A stretch of DNA of 13,978 bases from Desulfuromonadaceae bacterium GWC2_58_13 (GCA_001825565.1 MHXM01000145.1:1-13978); one strand, 5' to 3'; shown: positions 6,138 through 13,395, counted from the stretch's first letter. The notes: a model not told the origin generated them from the letters alone. Program-made: numbers and translations.

Positions 6138-8240
6138 TCAGGTTGCTCGAATCGTTCTCAGCAATTTGCAGAATTCATCGTGGGGGACTGGCCGTGAAAA
6201 ATAATAACCCTGCACCTCATCGCAACCGTGTTCCTGCAGAAAATCCCTTTGTTGATTGGTTTCGACCCCTTCGGCGATGACCCGCGGGCCGAGATTATGG
6301 GCCATGCCGATAATGGTTTTGATGATCGCGGTCGAATCCTCGCTGCTCCCCAGCCCCTGGAGGAAGGAATGGTCGATTTTCAGACGATCTATGGGCAATC
6401 TCTTGAGATTTTTCAGGGAAGAAAATCCGGTGCCGAAATCATCGATCGCCAGGGAGACGCCAAGATTTTTCAGTTGTTGCAGAAGTTCCAGGGTTGATTC
6501 GATATTGTTGCTGATCAGATTTTCGGTAATTTCAAGCTCCAGCCATTGGGGGGACAGTTCGGTTTCGTCGAGGATCCTGGCAATGGTTTCCACCAGCCGG
6601 GAATGATTGAGCTGCCGTCCGGAGATGTTGACCGTTATGCGCAGGGGCGGCAATCCCGATTCCTGCCAGGATCGGTTCTGGGCGCAGGCGGTTCGCAGAA
6701 CCCACTCGCCAATCGCAACCATCAGTCCGGTTTCTTCGGCCAGGTGGATGAAGGCGGGAGGGGCAAGAAGCCCCAGTTCCGGGTGCTGCCAGCGCAGAAG
6801 CACTTCCACGCCGGTAATTTTTCCGCTGGCCAGTTCGGTCTGTTCCTGAAAGTGCAGTTGGAGTTCGTTTCTCTCCAATGCGTGTCTCAGGCCGTTTTCC
6901 ATGGCCAATCGCTGCATCATTTGCTGATTCATTTCTTCCGAGAAAAACTGGTATTTGTTGCGTCCGGTTTCCTTGGCGCGATACATGGCCATGTCGGCGC
7001 AACGGATCAGGCTGTCGACATCCCTGCCGTCGGCCGGATACATGGCAATGCCGATGCTGGTCGAGGTGAAGACCTCTTGTCCTTCGAGGTCGACCGGGCG
7101 GGCCAGGGCTTGGAGAACTTTCTGGGCAATCAGGGTGACATCCTCGGTCTGCGGCACCGACGGCAGGACAATGATGAACTCATCGCCGCCGAGACGGGCG
7201 ACCGTGTCGCTCTTGCGGACGCAGTCATTCAGACGCGCGGCGACGATTTTCAGCAGATTATCGCCGGCGGCATGGCCAAGGCTGTCATTGATGAGCTTGA
7301 ATCGATCGAGATCGAGAAAGAGGATGGCGGCCCGCTGCCGTTCCCGCTTAGCCTTGGCCAGCACTTGTCCGAGGCGGTCCTGCAGGAGCATGCGGTTGGG
7401 AAGGCGAGTCAGGGTGTCGTACTGAGCCAGTTGCTGGATCGCCTTTTCCGCCAGCTTCAACTCGGTGATGTTGTCGTGGGTAATGACAATGCGCAATGGT
7501 CCCCCGCCGGAAAATCGGGTGACCCGCCCGTTGAACCAGCATTGGCTGATCGGGGAATGACAGGCGTATTCCAGTGAAAACTCGATCAGGGTGCCGTTCA
7601 TTACGGCCCGAATCCCCTGCGCATAGGCTTCGGCTTCCTGGACCCCCTCTCCCTCCTGGACATCGCAGGCATCCAGGTAATTGGCCCCTTCACAGAGTTC
7701 TTCCGGATGTTCCGAATTGGCGCGGGCGAAGTCCCGCCAAGCCTTGTTGACGGCGATGATGGACCCGGTTTCGTCGATGATGGCGATATGCTGGGGGAGG
7801 GCATCGACAATGGCCCGGGAAAAACGCTCGGATTCGACCTGGGCGCATTCCAGTTGTTTGCGAATGGTGATGTCGTCAATCAGGATCAGGACGCCAACCG
7901 GTTCGCCGGCGTTGTCCCGAAGCGGAGTTGCCGACCAGTTGACATCGAGAAGTTGTCCCTGCCGGGTCTGCAGGCGAAGTTCTTTGTTGGCTTGAGATTC
8001 GCCGGCCATGACCCGCTTGAGATAACGCCGGAGGGAGGGGCCGGATTTTTTCTGGAAATCCGAATGGAATCGACCGATGGTCTCAGCGGCGGTCCAGCCG
8101 AAAATCTGTTCTGCCGTTCGGTTCCAGAGGATGATTTTTTCATCCAGATCCAGACCGACGACTGCCAATGGCCAGCCGTCGAGCAGGGGCAGCAGCGCCG
8201 AATGTAATCCGGCAAGAGAGAGCGTAACGGAACCTGTCAT
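6138..8240 (-). CDS. PAS-PAS-GGDEF-EAL cyclic-di-GMP signalling protein
   Basis: A 700-residue protein that could make and/or hydrolyse c-di-GMP. There is no signal peptide or membrane helix, so it is cytoplasmic. Domains: PAS/PAC about 15-130 (GWPLAVVGLDLDEKIILWNR); a second PAS about 145-262 (HIAIIDETGSIIAVNKAWRD); GGDEF about 270-430 with an intact active site GGDEF at 351-355 and an RxxD inhibitory site (R342, D345) five residues before it; EAL about 445-690. EAL metal and catalytic residues are present: E573 (ITEN), D600/D601 (IDDFGTGFSSL), K621 (LKIDHSF), E657 (IAEGVET). The signature motif reads EVL (479-481), a tolerated variant. The phosphodiesterase half is therefore probably active and the cyclase half plausibly so. 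The best ribosome binding site (AGGAGA) is 13 nt from the ATG, longer than ideal. No other in-frame start fits. Confidence 0.95.
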   Translation of the reverse strand: MTGSVTLSLAGLHSALLPLLDGWPLAVVGLDLDEKIILWNRTAEQIFGWTAAETIGRFHSDFQKKSGPSLRRYLKRVMAGESQANKELRLQTRQGQLLDVNWSATPLRDNAGEPVGVLILIDDITIRKQLECAQVESERFSRAIVDALPQHIAIIDETGSIIAVNKAWRDFARANSEHPEELCEGANYLDACDVQEGEGVQEAEAYAQGIRAVMNGTLIEFSLEYACHSPISQCWFNGRVTRFSGGGPLRIVITHDNITELKLAEKAIQQLAQYDTLTRLPNRMLLQDRLGQVLAKAKRERQRAAILFLDLDRFKLINDSLGHAAGDNLLKIVAARLNDCVRKSDTVARLGGDEFIIVLPSVPQTEDVTLIAQKVLQALARPVDLEGQEVFTSTSIGIAMYPADGRDVDSLIRCADMAMYRAKETGRNKYQFFSEEMNQQMMQRLAMENGLRHALERNELQLHFQEQTELASGKITGVEVLLRWQHPELGLLAPPAFIHLAEETGLMVAIGEWVLRTACAQNRSWQESGLPPLRITVNISGRQLNHSRLVETIARILDETELSPQWLELEITENLISNNIESTLELLQQLKNLGVSLAIDDFGTGFSSLKNLKRLPIDRLKIDHSFLQGLGSSEDSTAIIKTIIGMAHNLGPRVIAEGVETNQQRDFLQEHGCDEVQGYYFSRPVPHDEFCKLLRTIRAT

Positions 8241-8356
8241 GGGGAAAAGAAGATCTCCTGGGTCCTCCTTGGCCGTCCCTGGCCCGTGAACTCGTTAAGG
8301 TGTTGCTCCGGTCTCCCGGTAAAGGACGGTCCCCGTCCTCGCAATTTAGTATAGCA
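8241..8356 (-). promoter_or_regulatory. Extended -10 promoter and structured leader of the GGDEF-EAL gene
   Basis: Minus strand: TGC-TATACT (8356-8348) is an extended -10; no good -35 is seen. The leader of about 100 nt then holds three potential hairpins: GGACGG-GGA-CCGTCC (8338-8324), CCGG-GAGA-CCGG with a GNRA tetraloop (8319-8308), and GGCC-AGGGAC-GGCC (8284-8271). An AAGGAGG (8270-8264) sits 23 nt from the ATG and an AGGAGA (8259-8254) 13 nt from it. It does not match the c-di-GMP riboswitch cores I can recall. A regulatory role is inference. Confidence 0.4.
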
Positions 8357-8406
8357 TCCGCCGAGGGAATCGCACTTGATTGGGATGTTATCATGGTAAA
8401 ACCGGC

Positions 8407-10176
8407 TCAAAAAGGGAAAATCAGCGGGATCAGCAAGGTCGCCAGAATCCACACCAATAGGTTGAGCGGGGCGCCGACCCGGGTGTAGTCGAAAAAACGG
8501 TAGCCCCCCGGACCCATGACCAGAGCATTGGATTGGTGGCTGATCGGGGTCATGAAGCAGGACGACGCGGCGATGGCCACCGCCATGAAAAACGGCTTGG
8601 GATCGACCCCCAGTTCGACAGCGGTATTGAAGGCGATGGGGGCGATCAACACGGCGGCGGCAGCGTGGCTCATTACTTCGGTTAGCAGCGACGTCAGGAG
8701 GATGATCCCGGCCAGCACGGCCCACGGTCCCCATGGGCCGATGAGGTTGAGCAGCAGACGGGCCAGTATTTCGGCGGCGCCGCTGTTCTGCATGGCCAGC
8801 CCCAGCGGCAGGGTGCCGGCGATCAGAACGATGATCCGCCAGTCGATGCTGTCGTAGGCTTCCTGAATGGTAAGACAGCGGGACAGGACCATCCCCAGGG
8901 CGCCCAGGGTGGCGCCGGGCATGATAGGCAGGACGCCGGAACCTATCAGCAGGATGGTCGCAGCCAGAATCGTCAGGGCGATCGGGGCCTTGTGCGGTCG
9001 GTAGGACACCGGCGGGACCCCGCCGAGCAGTAGAAACCCGTGTTCCTTACCCAGATGAAACACCTTTTCTTCCGGACCCTGCAACAGCAGCACATCGCCA
9101 AACATCAGGCTGACATGTTCGACCTTTTTGACCACCGGCGCCCCTCGTCGCCAGATGGCCAGCACGTTGAGGCCGTGGGTTTCCCGGAAATGCACCTCGG
9201 CCAGGGTTTTCCCCGCCAGGTCGCTGGTCGGAGCGAGCGAGGCTTCGACCACGACCATTTCCTGGTCGATGCCATCCGGCGCGGGGTTGTCCCGTTCCGG
9301 GACCATGCTGAGACCTTTGGCCTGCCGTACCTTGAGAATCGCTTCCGGATTGCCTTCCAGAAACAGGATATCCCCTTCTTTCAACTTACTGTTGCGTCTC
9401 GGCTGAGGGCGCTTGCGGCCTTCGCGCATGATGGCCCGCACTTTGAGATTAAACTGTTGTTCCAAACCGCTGGCGGCAATGGTCTGGTTGGCCAGGGAGG
9501 ATTTCTCCAGAATTTCCACTTCGGTAATGTATTCCTTGACCTGATAGGCCTCGGTGAGGATTTCCGACCTGCGGGTCGGCAGCAGATGGCGTCCCACCAA
9601 AACCATGTAGAGAATGCCGCCGACGACGATCGGCACGCCGATCGGAGTGAAATCGAACATGTCGAAGCTTTGGCCGGCATATTGCTGAAGCAGGGAATTC
9701 ATCAGGATGTTCGGGGGTGTGCCGATCAGGGTGCAGATGCCGCCCAGCAGGGAGCCGTAGGCCAAGGGGATGAGGAGGTGTGACGGGCTGATTTTCAATT
9801 TACGGCAAATGGACGAAACCACCGGCATCAGCACGGCGGTCGAGCCGATATTGTTGATGACCGAGGAAAAGGCCGCCACGCTGGTCATGATGGCTCCGAT
9901 CAGGCGCGATTCGCTGCCGCCGGCCAGCCGGATCAGGCGTTCGCTCATCCGGCCCATGGCGCCGGTGTTGGTGATGGCGGCGCTGATGACGAACATGGCG
10001 GCCACGGTGATCACCGCCGGGTTGCTGAATCCGGAAAAGGCTTCCTCGGAGGAAACCAGCCCGGTAAGCACAAGAGTCAGCAGGATCATCATGCTGACCA
10101 CGTCCATCCGGATCCATTCGGTGGCGAACAGGATGATGGCGATAACCAGGATGACGAGAACCAGGGTGATATCCAT
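8407..10176 (-). CDS. SLC13/DASS-type permease with two central RCK_C (TrkA_C) domains
   Basis: A 589-residue inner-membrane transporter. The N-terminal membrane half (1-200) has EWIRMDVVSMMILLTLVLTG, the INNIGSTAVLMP segment and the re-entrant loop IGTPPNILM. The central cytoplasmic part has two RCK_C/TrkA_C domains (about 208-290 and 300-385), each ending in the GD(I/V)LxLxG pattern. The C-terminal membrane half (395-589) has LTEVMSHAAAAVLIAPIAF and the second re-entrant loop ISHQSNALVMGPGGY. This architecture is typical of bacterial SLC13-family carriers for sulfate, C4-dicarboxylates or related anions coupled to Na+ or H+. The substrate cannot be set from sequence. The position corresponding to the second SNT-type motif reads S503-H504-A505. 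The start at 10176 has GAGGAG three nt upstream, which is close. It lies 72 nt after thiE on the same strand and could be read from the thi transcript. Confidence 0.92.
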   Translation of the reverse strand: MDITLVLVILVIAIILFATEWIRMDVVSMMILLTLVLTGLVSSEEAFSGFSNPAVITVAAMFVISAAITNTGAMGRMSERLIRLAGGSESRLIGAIMTSVAAFSSVINNIGSTAVLMPVVSSICRKLKISPSHLLIPLAYGSLLGGICTLIGTPPNILMNSLLQQYAGQSFDMFDFTPIGVPIVVGGILYMVLVGRHLLPTRRSEILTEAYQVKEYITEVEILEKSSLANQTIAASGLEQQFNLKVRAIMREGRKRPQPRRNSKLKEGDILFLEGNPEAILKVRQAKGLSMVPERDNPAPDGIDQEMVVVEASLAPTSDLAGKTLAEVHFRETHGLNVLAIWRRGAPVVKKVEHVSLMFGDVLLLQGPEEKVFHLGKEHGFLLLGGVPPVSYRPHKAPIALTILAATILLIGSGVLPIMPGATLGALGMVLSRCLTIQEAYDSIDWRIIVLIAGTLPLGLAMQNSGAAEILARLLLNLIGPWGPWAVLAGIILLTSLLTEVMSHAAAAVLIAPIAFNTAVELGVDPKPFFMAVAIAASSCFMTPISHQSNALVMGPGGYRFFDYTRVGAPLNLLVWILATLLIPLIFPF

Positions 10177-10248
10177 GAACTCCTCGGGGGACTGGAGGGT
10201 GTCAGGGATAAGTTTAAACCAGAAGCTTTTCCATGCAATCTTGAGAAT

Positions 10249-10890
10249 TCAGATTGTTTCCCAGGATTTGAAACGATTAAGAAAATTGCCGGCGGCGGTT
10301 TCCGGCGAGAAGGCGGCCAGAATAGCCCCGATGCAGGCCACCCGCCGGCAGCCGGTTTCGAGCAATTCGGGGAGGCGGTCGGGAGTGACTCCGCCGAGGG
10401 CGAAAACGGGTAGGGTAGAAAGGACGCAGGCGTCGCGCAGGGCTGCGAGGCCGACCGGAGCGCCGTAGGGGGCTTTGGACGGGGTGAAATAAATCGGGCC
10501 GAAGGTGACGAAATCGGCTCCATGAGCGGCGGCTGCGAGAATTTCACTGCGGTGGTGGGTGGAAACGCCGATCAGCCGATTCGGGCCGAGGATGGCGCGG
10601 GCTTCGGCGGGTGGCAGGGAACCTCCGCCGAGATGAACACCGTCGGCCTCGACCGCCAGGGCTACATCGATGCGGTCGTTGATCAGCAGTCGGGCGCCGA
10701 AATCATGGGTCAACAAGCGCAGTTCCCGAGCCAGCGGCAGCAATTCGCGGGCGGTCAGGTCTTTTTCCCGCAGTTGAACCGCGCGCACGCCACCCCTGAG
10801 GGCGGAGCATACAGCCCTGACGAGATCGCCGCCGGAAACCTGGCGGCGATCGGTGATTAGGTAGAGGTTGAAATCGATGGTATCGGCCAT
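10249..10890 (-). CDS. thiE: Thiamine-phosphate synthase
   Basis: A 213-residue TIM-barrel enzyme that joins hydroxymethylpyrimidine diphosphate to thiazole phosphate carboxylate, giving thiamine phosphate. Family motifs in order: LYLITDRRQVSGGD, RAVQLREKDL (K43 in the pyrimidine pyrophosphate site), LLINDRIDVAL, GVHLGGGSLPP, IGVSTHH, DFVTFGPIYFTPSK, PVFALGGVTP. Length is normal for ThiE (about 200-220). The ATG at 10890 is chosen because homology begins just after it; an in-frame extension to 11034 is encoded by the REP elements and the end of thiH and is not protein-like. There is no clear ribosome binding site: the bases before the ATG are CTTTCCCCA, and a REP hairpin ends 14 nt further upstream. 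Last gene of the thiFSGHE order. Confidence 0.93.
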   Translation of the reverse strand: MADTIDFNLYLITDRRQVSGGDLVRAVCSALRGGVRAVQLREKDLTARELLPLARELRLLTHDFGARLLINDRIDVALAVEADGVHLGGGSLPPAEARAILGPNRLIGVSTHHRSEILAAAAHGADFVTFGPIYFTPSKAPYGAPVGLAALRDACVLSTLPVFALGGVTPDRLPELLETGCRRVACIGAILAAFSPETAAGNFLNRFKSWETI

Positions 10891-10903
10891 TGGGGAAAGT
10901 CCG

Positions 10904-10973
10904 GTAGGGGCGAATCTTGTATTCGCCCTGTTTGGGTCATCACCGGGGGGGCGATCACAAGGGTCGCCCCTAC
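10904..10973. repeat. Paired REP element (BIME-like), copy 1, in the thiH-thiE gap
   Basis: Two inverted 25-nt units, 10904-10928 and 10949-10973, separated by 20 nt. Each unit, read from its own 5' end, is GTAG followed by a hairpin. Unit A has GGGCGAAT-CTTGT-ATTCGCCC (8 bp perfect). Unit B (on the minus strand) has GGGCGACC-CTTGT-GATCGCCC (one mismatch). The 5' GTAG tetranucleotide plus hairpin is the known signature of REP sequences mobilised by RAYT transposases. No RAYT gene is in the window. Unit B contains the stop codon of thiH. Confidence 0.85.
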
Positions 10974-12097
10974 ATCGCCTTGCGGTTATCCAGAAACGCT
11001 TCGTCCCAATCCTTCCACACCGCTTCGTAACCACGGGAGCGGATCAGCCGGCAAACTTCATCGGGGCTGCGGTCGTCGTCGATGGCGAACTGCTGGGTGC
11101 TGAGATCCTTGTCCGCGTAGCCCCCGGGGGCGGTGCAGGAGCCGGCGCTCATCTGGGTGATTCCCAGCGGCAGCAGGTTGTTGCGCAATTCCGCACTCTC
11201 GCGGGTCGACATGACCAGCCCCGCATCGGGCAGCAGCAGCCGCAGGGCGCAGATCAGTTGGACGAAGTTGCGATCCGATACCGGATGCAGCGGTTGGAAG
11301 CCGCCATCGGCCGGGCGGATGCGGGGGAATGAAACGCTGACCTGGGTGCGCCAGTAGTGGCGGGAGAGGTGCAGGGCGTGCAGGCCGAGAAAGAAGGCCT
11401 CGCTGCGAAATTCCCCCAGTCCGAGCAGAAAACCGAGGCCGATGCGGCGAAGCCCGGCGGCACCGCCCCGTTCGGGGGTGAGCAGGCGGAAGTCATAATC
11501 GCGTTTTTTGCCGAAAGGATGCATTTCCTCGTAAAGAGCGCGGTTGTAGGTTTCCTGGTAGACGGTCAGGCCGTCGACCCCGGCATCGACCATCTGCCGA
11601 TAGCCATCCGTTTCCATCGGGTAGACCTCGATGGAGATGGAGCTGAACAGGGGACGGATGCGTTCGACGCAGGCGGCCAGAAAATCGTTGTTCACCGCTT
11701 TCGGCGATTCCCCGGTGACCAGCAGGACGTGGCGGAAGCCCAGGTCATGCAGCACTTGAGCTTCTCGCCATAGTTCGTCAAGAGTCAAAGTGCGGCGCGG
11801 GACCTGGTTGCTGGCTGAGAAACCGCAGTAGCGGCAGCCGTTGGTGCAGAGGTTGGAAATGTAGATGGGAGCGTACATCAGGATGTTTTTGCCGAAGCGT
11901 CGCAGGGTCAGCCGGTTGGCCCGGGCGGCCATCTGCTCAAGATAGGGAGCGGCGGCCGGTGACAGCAGCGCCTGCAGATCGTCGGGGCGCATCCGTTCCA
12001 CGGCCAGTGCCCGTTCCACGTCGACGGCGGTTTTTGCCTCGATGCTTTCACGCACTTGTTGCGGGTTGTATTCTTTGATGATGTCGAGGAATGTCAT
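10970..12097 (-). CDS. thiH: 2-iminoacetate synthase (tyrosine lyase), thiazole pathway
   Basis: A 375-residue radical SAM enzyme that cleaves tyrosine to dehydroglycine (2-iminoacetate) and p-cresol, supplying the C-N unit of the thiazole in organisms that do not use glycine oxidase. The cluster motif is C84-x3-C88-x2-C91 (NLCTNGCRYCGFS). Other family motifs: FGKNILMYAPIYISN, LLVTGESPKAV, SIEVYPMETDGY, VYQETYNRALYEEMHP, SVSFPRIRPADGGF, MSTRESAELRN, MSAGSCTAPGGY. Length is normal for ThiH. The ATG at 12097 is used; a GGAGA about 12 nt upstream is a weak ribosome binding site. The in-frame extension to 12169 is encoded by a REP element. The TAG stop (10972-10970) is itself part of a REP unit. 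Use of ThiH fits an anaerobe. Confidence 0.95.
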   Translation of the reverse strand: MTFLDIIKEYNPQQVRESIEAKTAVDVERALAVERMRPDDLQALLSPAAAPYLEQMAARANRLTLRRFGKNILMYAPIYISNLCTNGCRYCGFSASNQVPRRTLTLDELWREAQVLHDLGFRHVLLVTGESPKAVNNDFLAACVERIRPLFSSISIEVYPMETDGYRQMVDAGVDGLTVYQETYNRALYEEMHPFGKKRDYDFRLLTPERGGAAGLRRIGLGFLLGLGEFRSEAFFLGLHALHLSRHYWRTQVSVSFPRIRPADGGFQPLHPVSDRNFVQLICALRLLLPDAGLVMSTRESAELRNNLLPLGITQMSAGSCTAPGGYADKDLSTQQFAIDDDRSPDEVCRLIRSRGYEAVWKDWDEAFLDNRKAM

Positions 12098-12116
12098 TTT
12101 GAGAACCTGTCTCCGG

Positions 12117-12185
12117 GTAGGGGCGCACCGATGTGCGCCCGATTTTTCCGGCATGCCCAGAGGGCGCACATCGGTGCGCCCCTAC
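12117..12185. repeat. Paired REP element (BIME-like), copy 2, in the thiG-thiH gap
   Basis: Two inverted 24-nt units, 12117-12140 and 12162-12185, with a 21-nt spacer. They are exact reverse complements of one another. Each unit is GTAG followed by GGGCGCAC-CGAT-GTGCGCCC (8-bp stem, 4-nt loop). This is the same head and outer stem as the copy between thiH and thiE but with a different inner stem and loop. It fills most of the 96-nt gap, ending 8 nt from the thiG stop codon. Confidence 0.9.
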
Positions 12186-12193
12186 AATTGCGT

Positions 12194-12964
12194 TCAGTTC
12201 CGCAGAAAACCGGTCAGTGGGCTGGAGGCTTCGGCCTTCTGGCGCTGTTCGCCAAGGCCCGCGAGGAAGGCCTCGCGGCCGGCTTCGACCCCTTTTTTGA
12301 AGGCGGCCGCCATTTTCCCCGGATTAGGGGTGACCGCCAGAGCGGTGTTGACCAGTACCGCGTCGGCCCCCATTTCCATGGCCAGGGCGGCATGGGATGG
12401 GGCGCCGAGGCCGGCGTCGACCACCACCGGCACGATGGCTTGCTCGATGATGATGGCGATGCTGTCGGCGGTGCGCACCCCTTTGTTGGTGCCGATCGGC
12501 GCCCCCAGGGGCATGACCGTGGCGACGCCGATTTCCTGCAGGCGTTTGGCCAGCACCGGGTCGGCGTTGATGTAGGGGAGGACGATGAAGCCTTCCTTGA
12601 CCAGAATCTCCGCCGCCTTCAGGGTTTCGATGGGGTCGGGGAGGAGGTAGTAGGGGTCGGGCGTGACTTCCAGCTTGATCCAGGGTTCGCAGCCGGCGGC
12701 CCGGGCCAACCTGGCCAGACGTACCGCTTCTTCGGCGTCGCGGGCGCCGCTGGTGTTGGGAAGCAGCAGGTATTTTTTCGGGTCGATGTGCTTGAGCATG
12801 TTGTCGCCCGGATTGTCGATGTCGACCCGGCGCAGGGCCACCGTAACGATTTCGCACCCGGACTGCTCCATGGCTTCGACCATCAGCTCGTTGGAGGCGA
12901 ATTTGCCGGTACCGACCAGCAGTCGGGATTTGAATTTGCGTCCGGCGATAATCAGTTCATCCAT
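12194..12964 (-). CDS. thiG: Thiazole synthase
   Basis: A 256-residue TIM-barrel enzyme that condenses deoxyxylulose 5-phosphate, dehydroglycine and the ThiS thiocarboxylate into thiazole phosphate. The Schiff-base lysine is K97 in CEPWIKLEVTPDPYYLLPD. Other family motifs: LLVGTGKFASNELM, VTVALRRVDI, LPNTSGARDAEEAVRLARL, MPLGAPIGTNKGV, VVDAGLGAPSHAALAMEMGADAVLVNTA (shown here only to name the region around residues 190-217). The ATG at 12964 has GAGG seven nt upstream and begins at the family start (MDELIIAGRKF). The in-frame stretch up to 13033 is encoded by the intergenic repeat. Length is normal. It is separated from thiS by 217 nt containing an inverted repeat, unusually far for partners of one complex. 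Confidence 0.96.
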   Translation of the reverse strand: MDELIIAGRKFKSRLLVGTGKFASNELMVEAMEQSGCEIVTVALRRVDIDNPGDNMLKHIDPKKYLLLPNTSGARDAEEAVRLARLARAAGCEPWIKLEVTPDPYYLLPDPIETLKAAEILVKEGFIVLPYINADPVLAKRLQEIGVATVMPLGAPIGTNKGVRTADSIAIIIEQAIVPVVVDAGLGAPSHAALAMEMGADAVLVNTALAVTPNPGKMAAAFKKGVEAGREAFLAGLGEQRQKAEASSPLTGFLRN

Positions 12965-13018
12965 TTTGTAACCTCGTATGATAAATATTTTCGGTTTTAC
13001 AACCAAAACCAAGGTGTC

Positions 13019-13104
13019 AACGCAAAGGCGCAAAGGCGCAGAGAACGTCTAAAAACAAACTTGTTTTGTATCATGCTTTCTTTGCGTCTTTGCGTCCCTG
13101 CGTT
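13019..13104. repeat. Imperfect 27-nt inverted repeat in the thiS-thiG gap
   Basis: Left arm 13019-13045 and right arm 13078-13104 are inverted repeats of 27 nt with 22 of 27 positions matching; all five differences are A/G transitions. Each arm is built from short direct units close to CGCAAAGG. The 32-nt centre is AT-rich. The element resembles small non-autonomous dispersed repeats seen in many bacterial intergenic regions and is unrelated to the REP elements nearby. There is no coding content and no flanking transposase. Confidence 0.75.
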
Positions 13105-13181
13105 TAAATTAGTCTTTGATTTTGTTGTTTTTTGGTTCAGATCTTGGACATTTCATGGAAAAGCGCCTTGTCGAATGTTTG

Positions 13182-13382
13182 TCACCCGCCGCCGACGAAC
13201 TGGACGAGTTCCAAACTGTCGCCGTTTTTCAGGTTGGTTGCGGCGAACCGTTCCTTGAGCAGCACCTCGCGGTTGAGTTCGACGGCGACCCGCTCGGCGT
13301 CGAGTTGCAGGGCTTCGAGCAGGGCGGCGACGGTCAGGGGGGCTTCAAATTGTTTCGGTTGACCATTGATGGCGATGTTCAT
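13182..13382 (-). CDS. thiS: Sulfur carrier protein ThiS
   Basis: A 66-residue ubiquitin-fold (beta-grasp) protein whose C-terminal glycine is adenylated by ThiF and converted to a thiocarboxylate, the sulfur donor for ThiG. Features: N-terminal MNIAINGQPK, a middle LLEALQLDAERVAVELNREV, LKNGDSLELVQFV and the C-terminus GGG carrying the required Gly-Gly end. The ATG at 13382 is the family start and has GAGGA seven nt or so upstream; a longer in-frame stretch to 13457 is inside thiF in another frame. It begins 13 nt after the thiF stop, so the two are co-transcribed. Confidence 0.95.
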   Translation of the reverse strand: MNIAINGQPKQFEAPLTVAALLEALQLDAERVAVELNREVLLKERFAATNLKNGDSLELVQFVGGG

Positions 13383-13395
13383 TTGTTTCCTCATG

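Noticed and set aside
6546..7577. A 343-codon plus-strand frame inside the GGDEF-EAL gene
   Set aside because: Antisense shadow of a gene with full GGDEF and EAL signatures.
8241..8356. c-di-GMP (GEMM) riboswitch before the GGDEF-EAL gene
   Set aside because: The conserved core and tetraloop-receptor pattern I know are not present, so only a structured leader is claimed.
10891..11034. N-terminal extension of ThiE
   Set aside because: It is encoded by the REP element and the end of thiH. ThiE homology starts right after the ATG at 10890.
13019..13104. CRISPR-like short repeats (CGCAAAGG units)
   Set aside because: The units are 8 nt, contiguous and without spacers, and they form inverted arms. 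There are no cas genes.
12965..13181. TPP riboswitch in the long thiS-thiG gap
   Set aside because: No CUGAGA or ACCUGA-type core is found on the minus strand; the gap is taken up by the inverted repeat. A riboswitch would be expected before thiF, outside the window.
12056..13258. A 400-codon plus-strand frame across thiG
   Set aside because: It is antisense to thiG, runs through the REP and the inverted repeat, and shows no homology.
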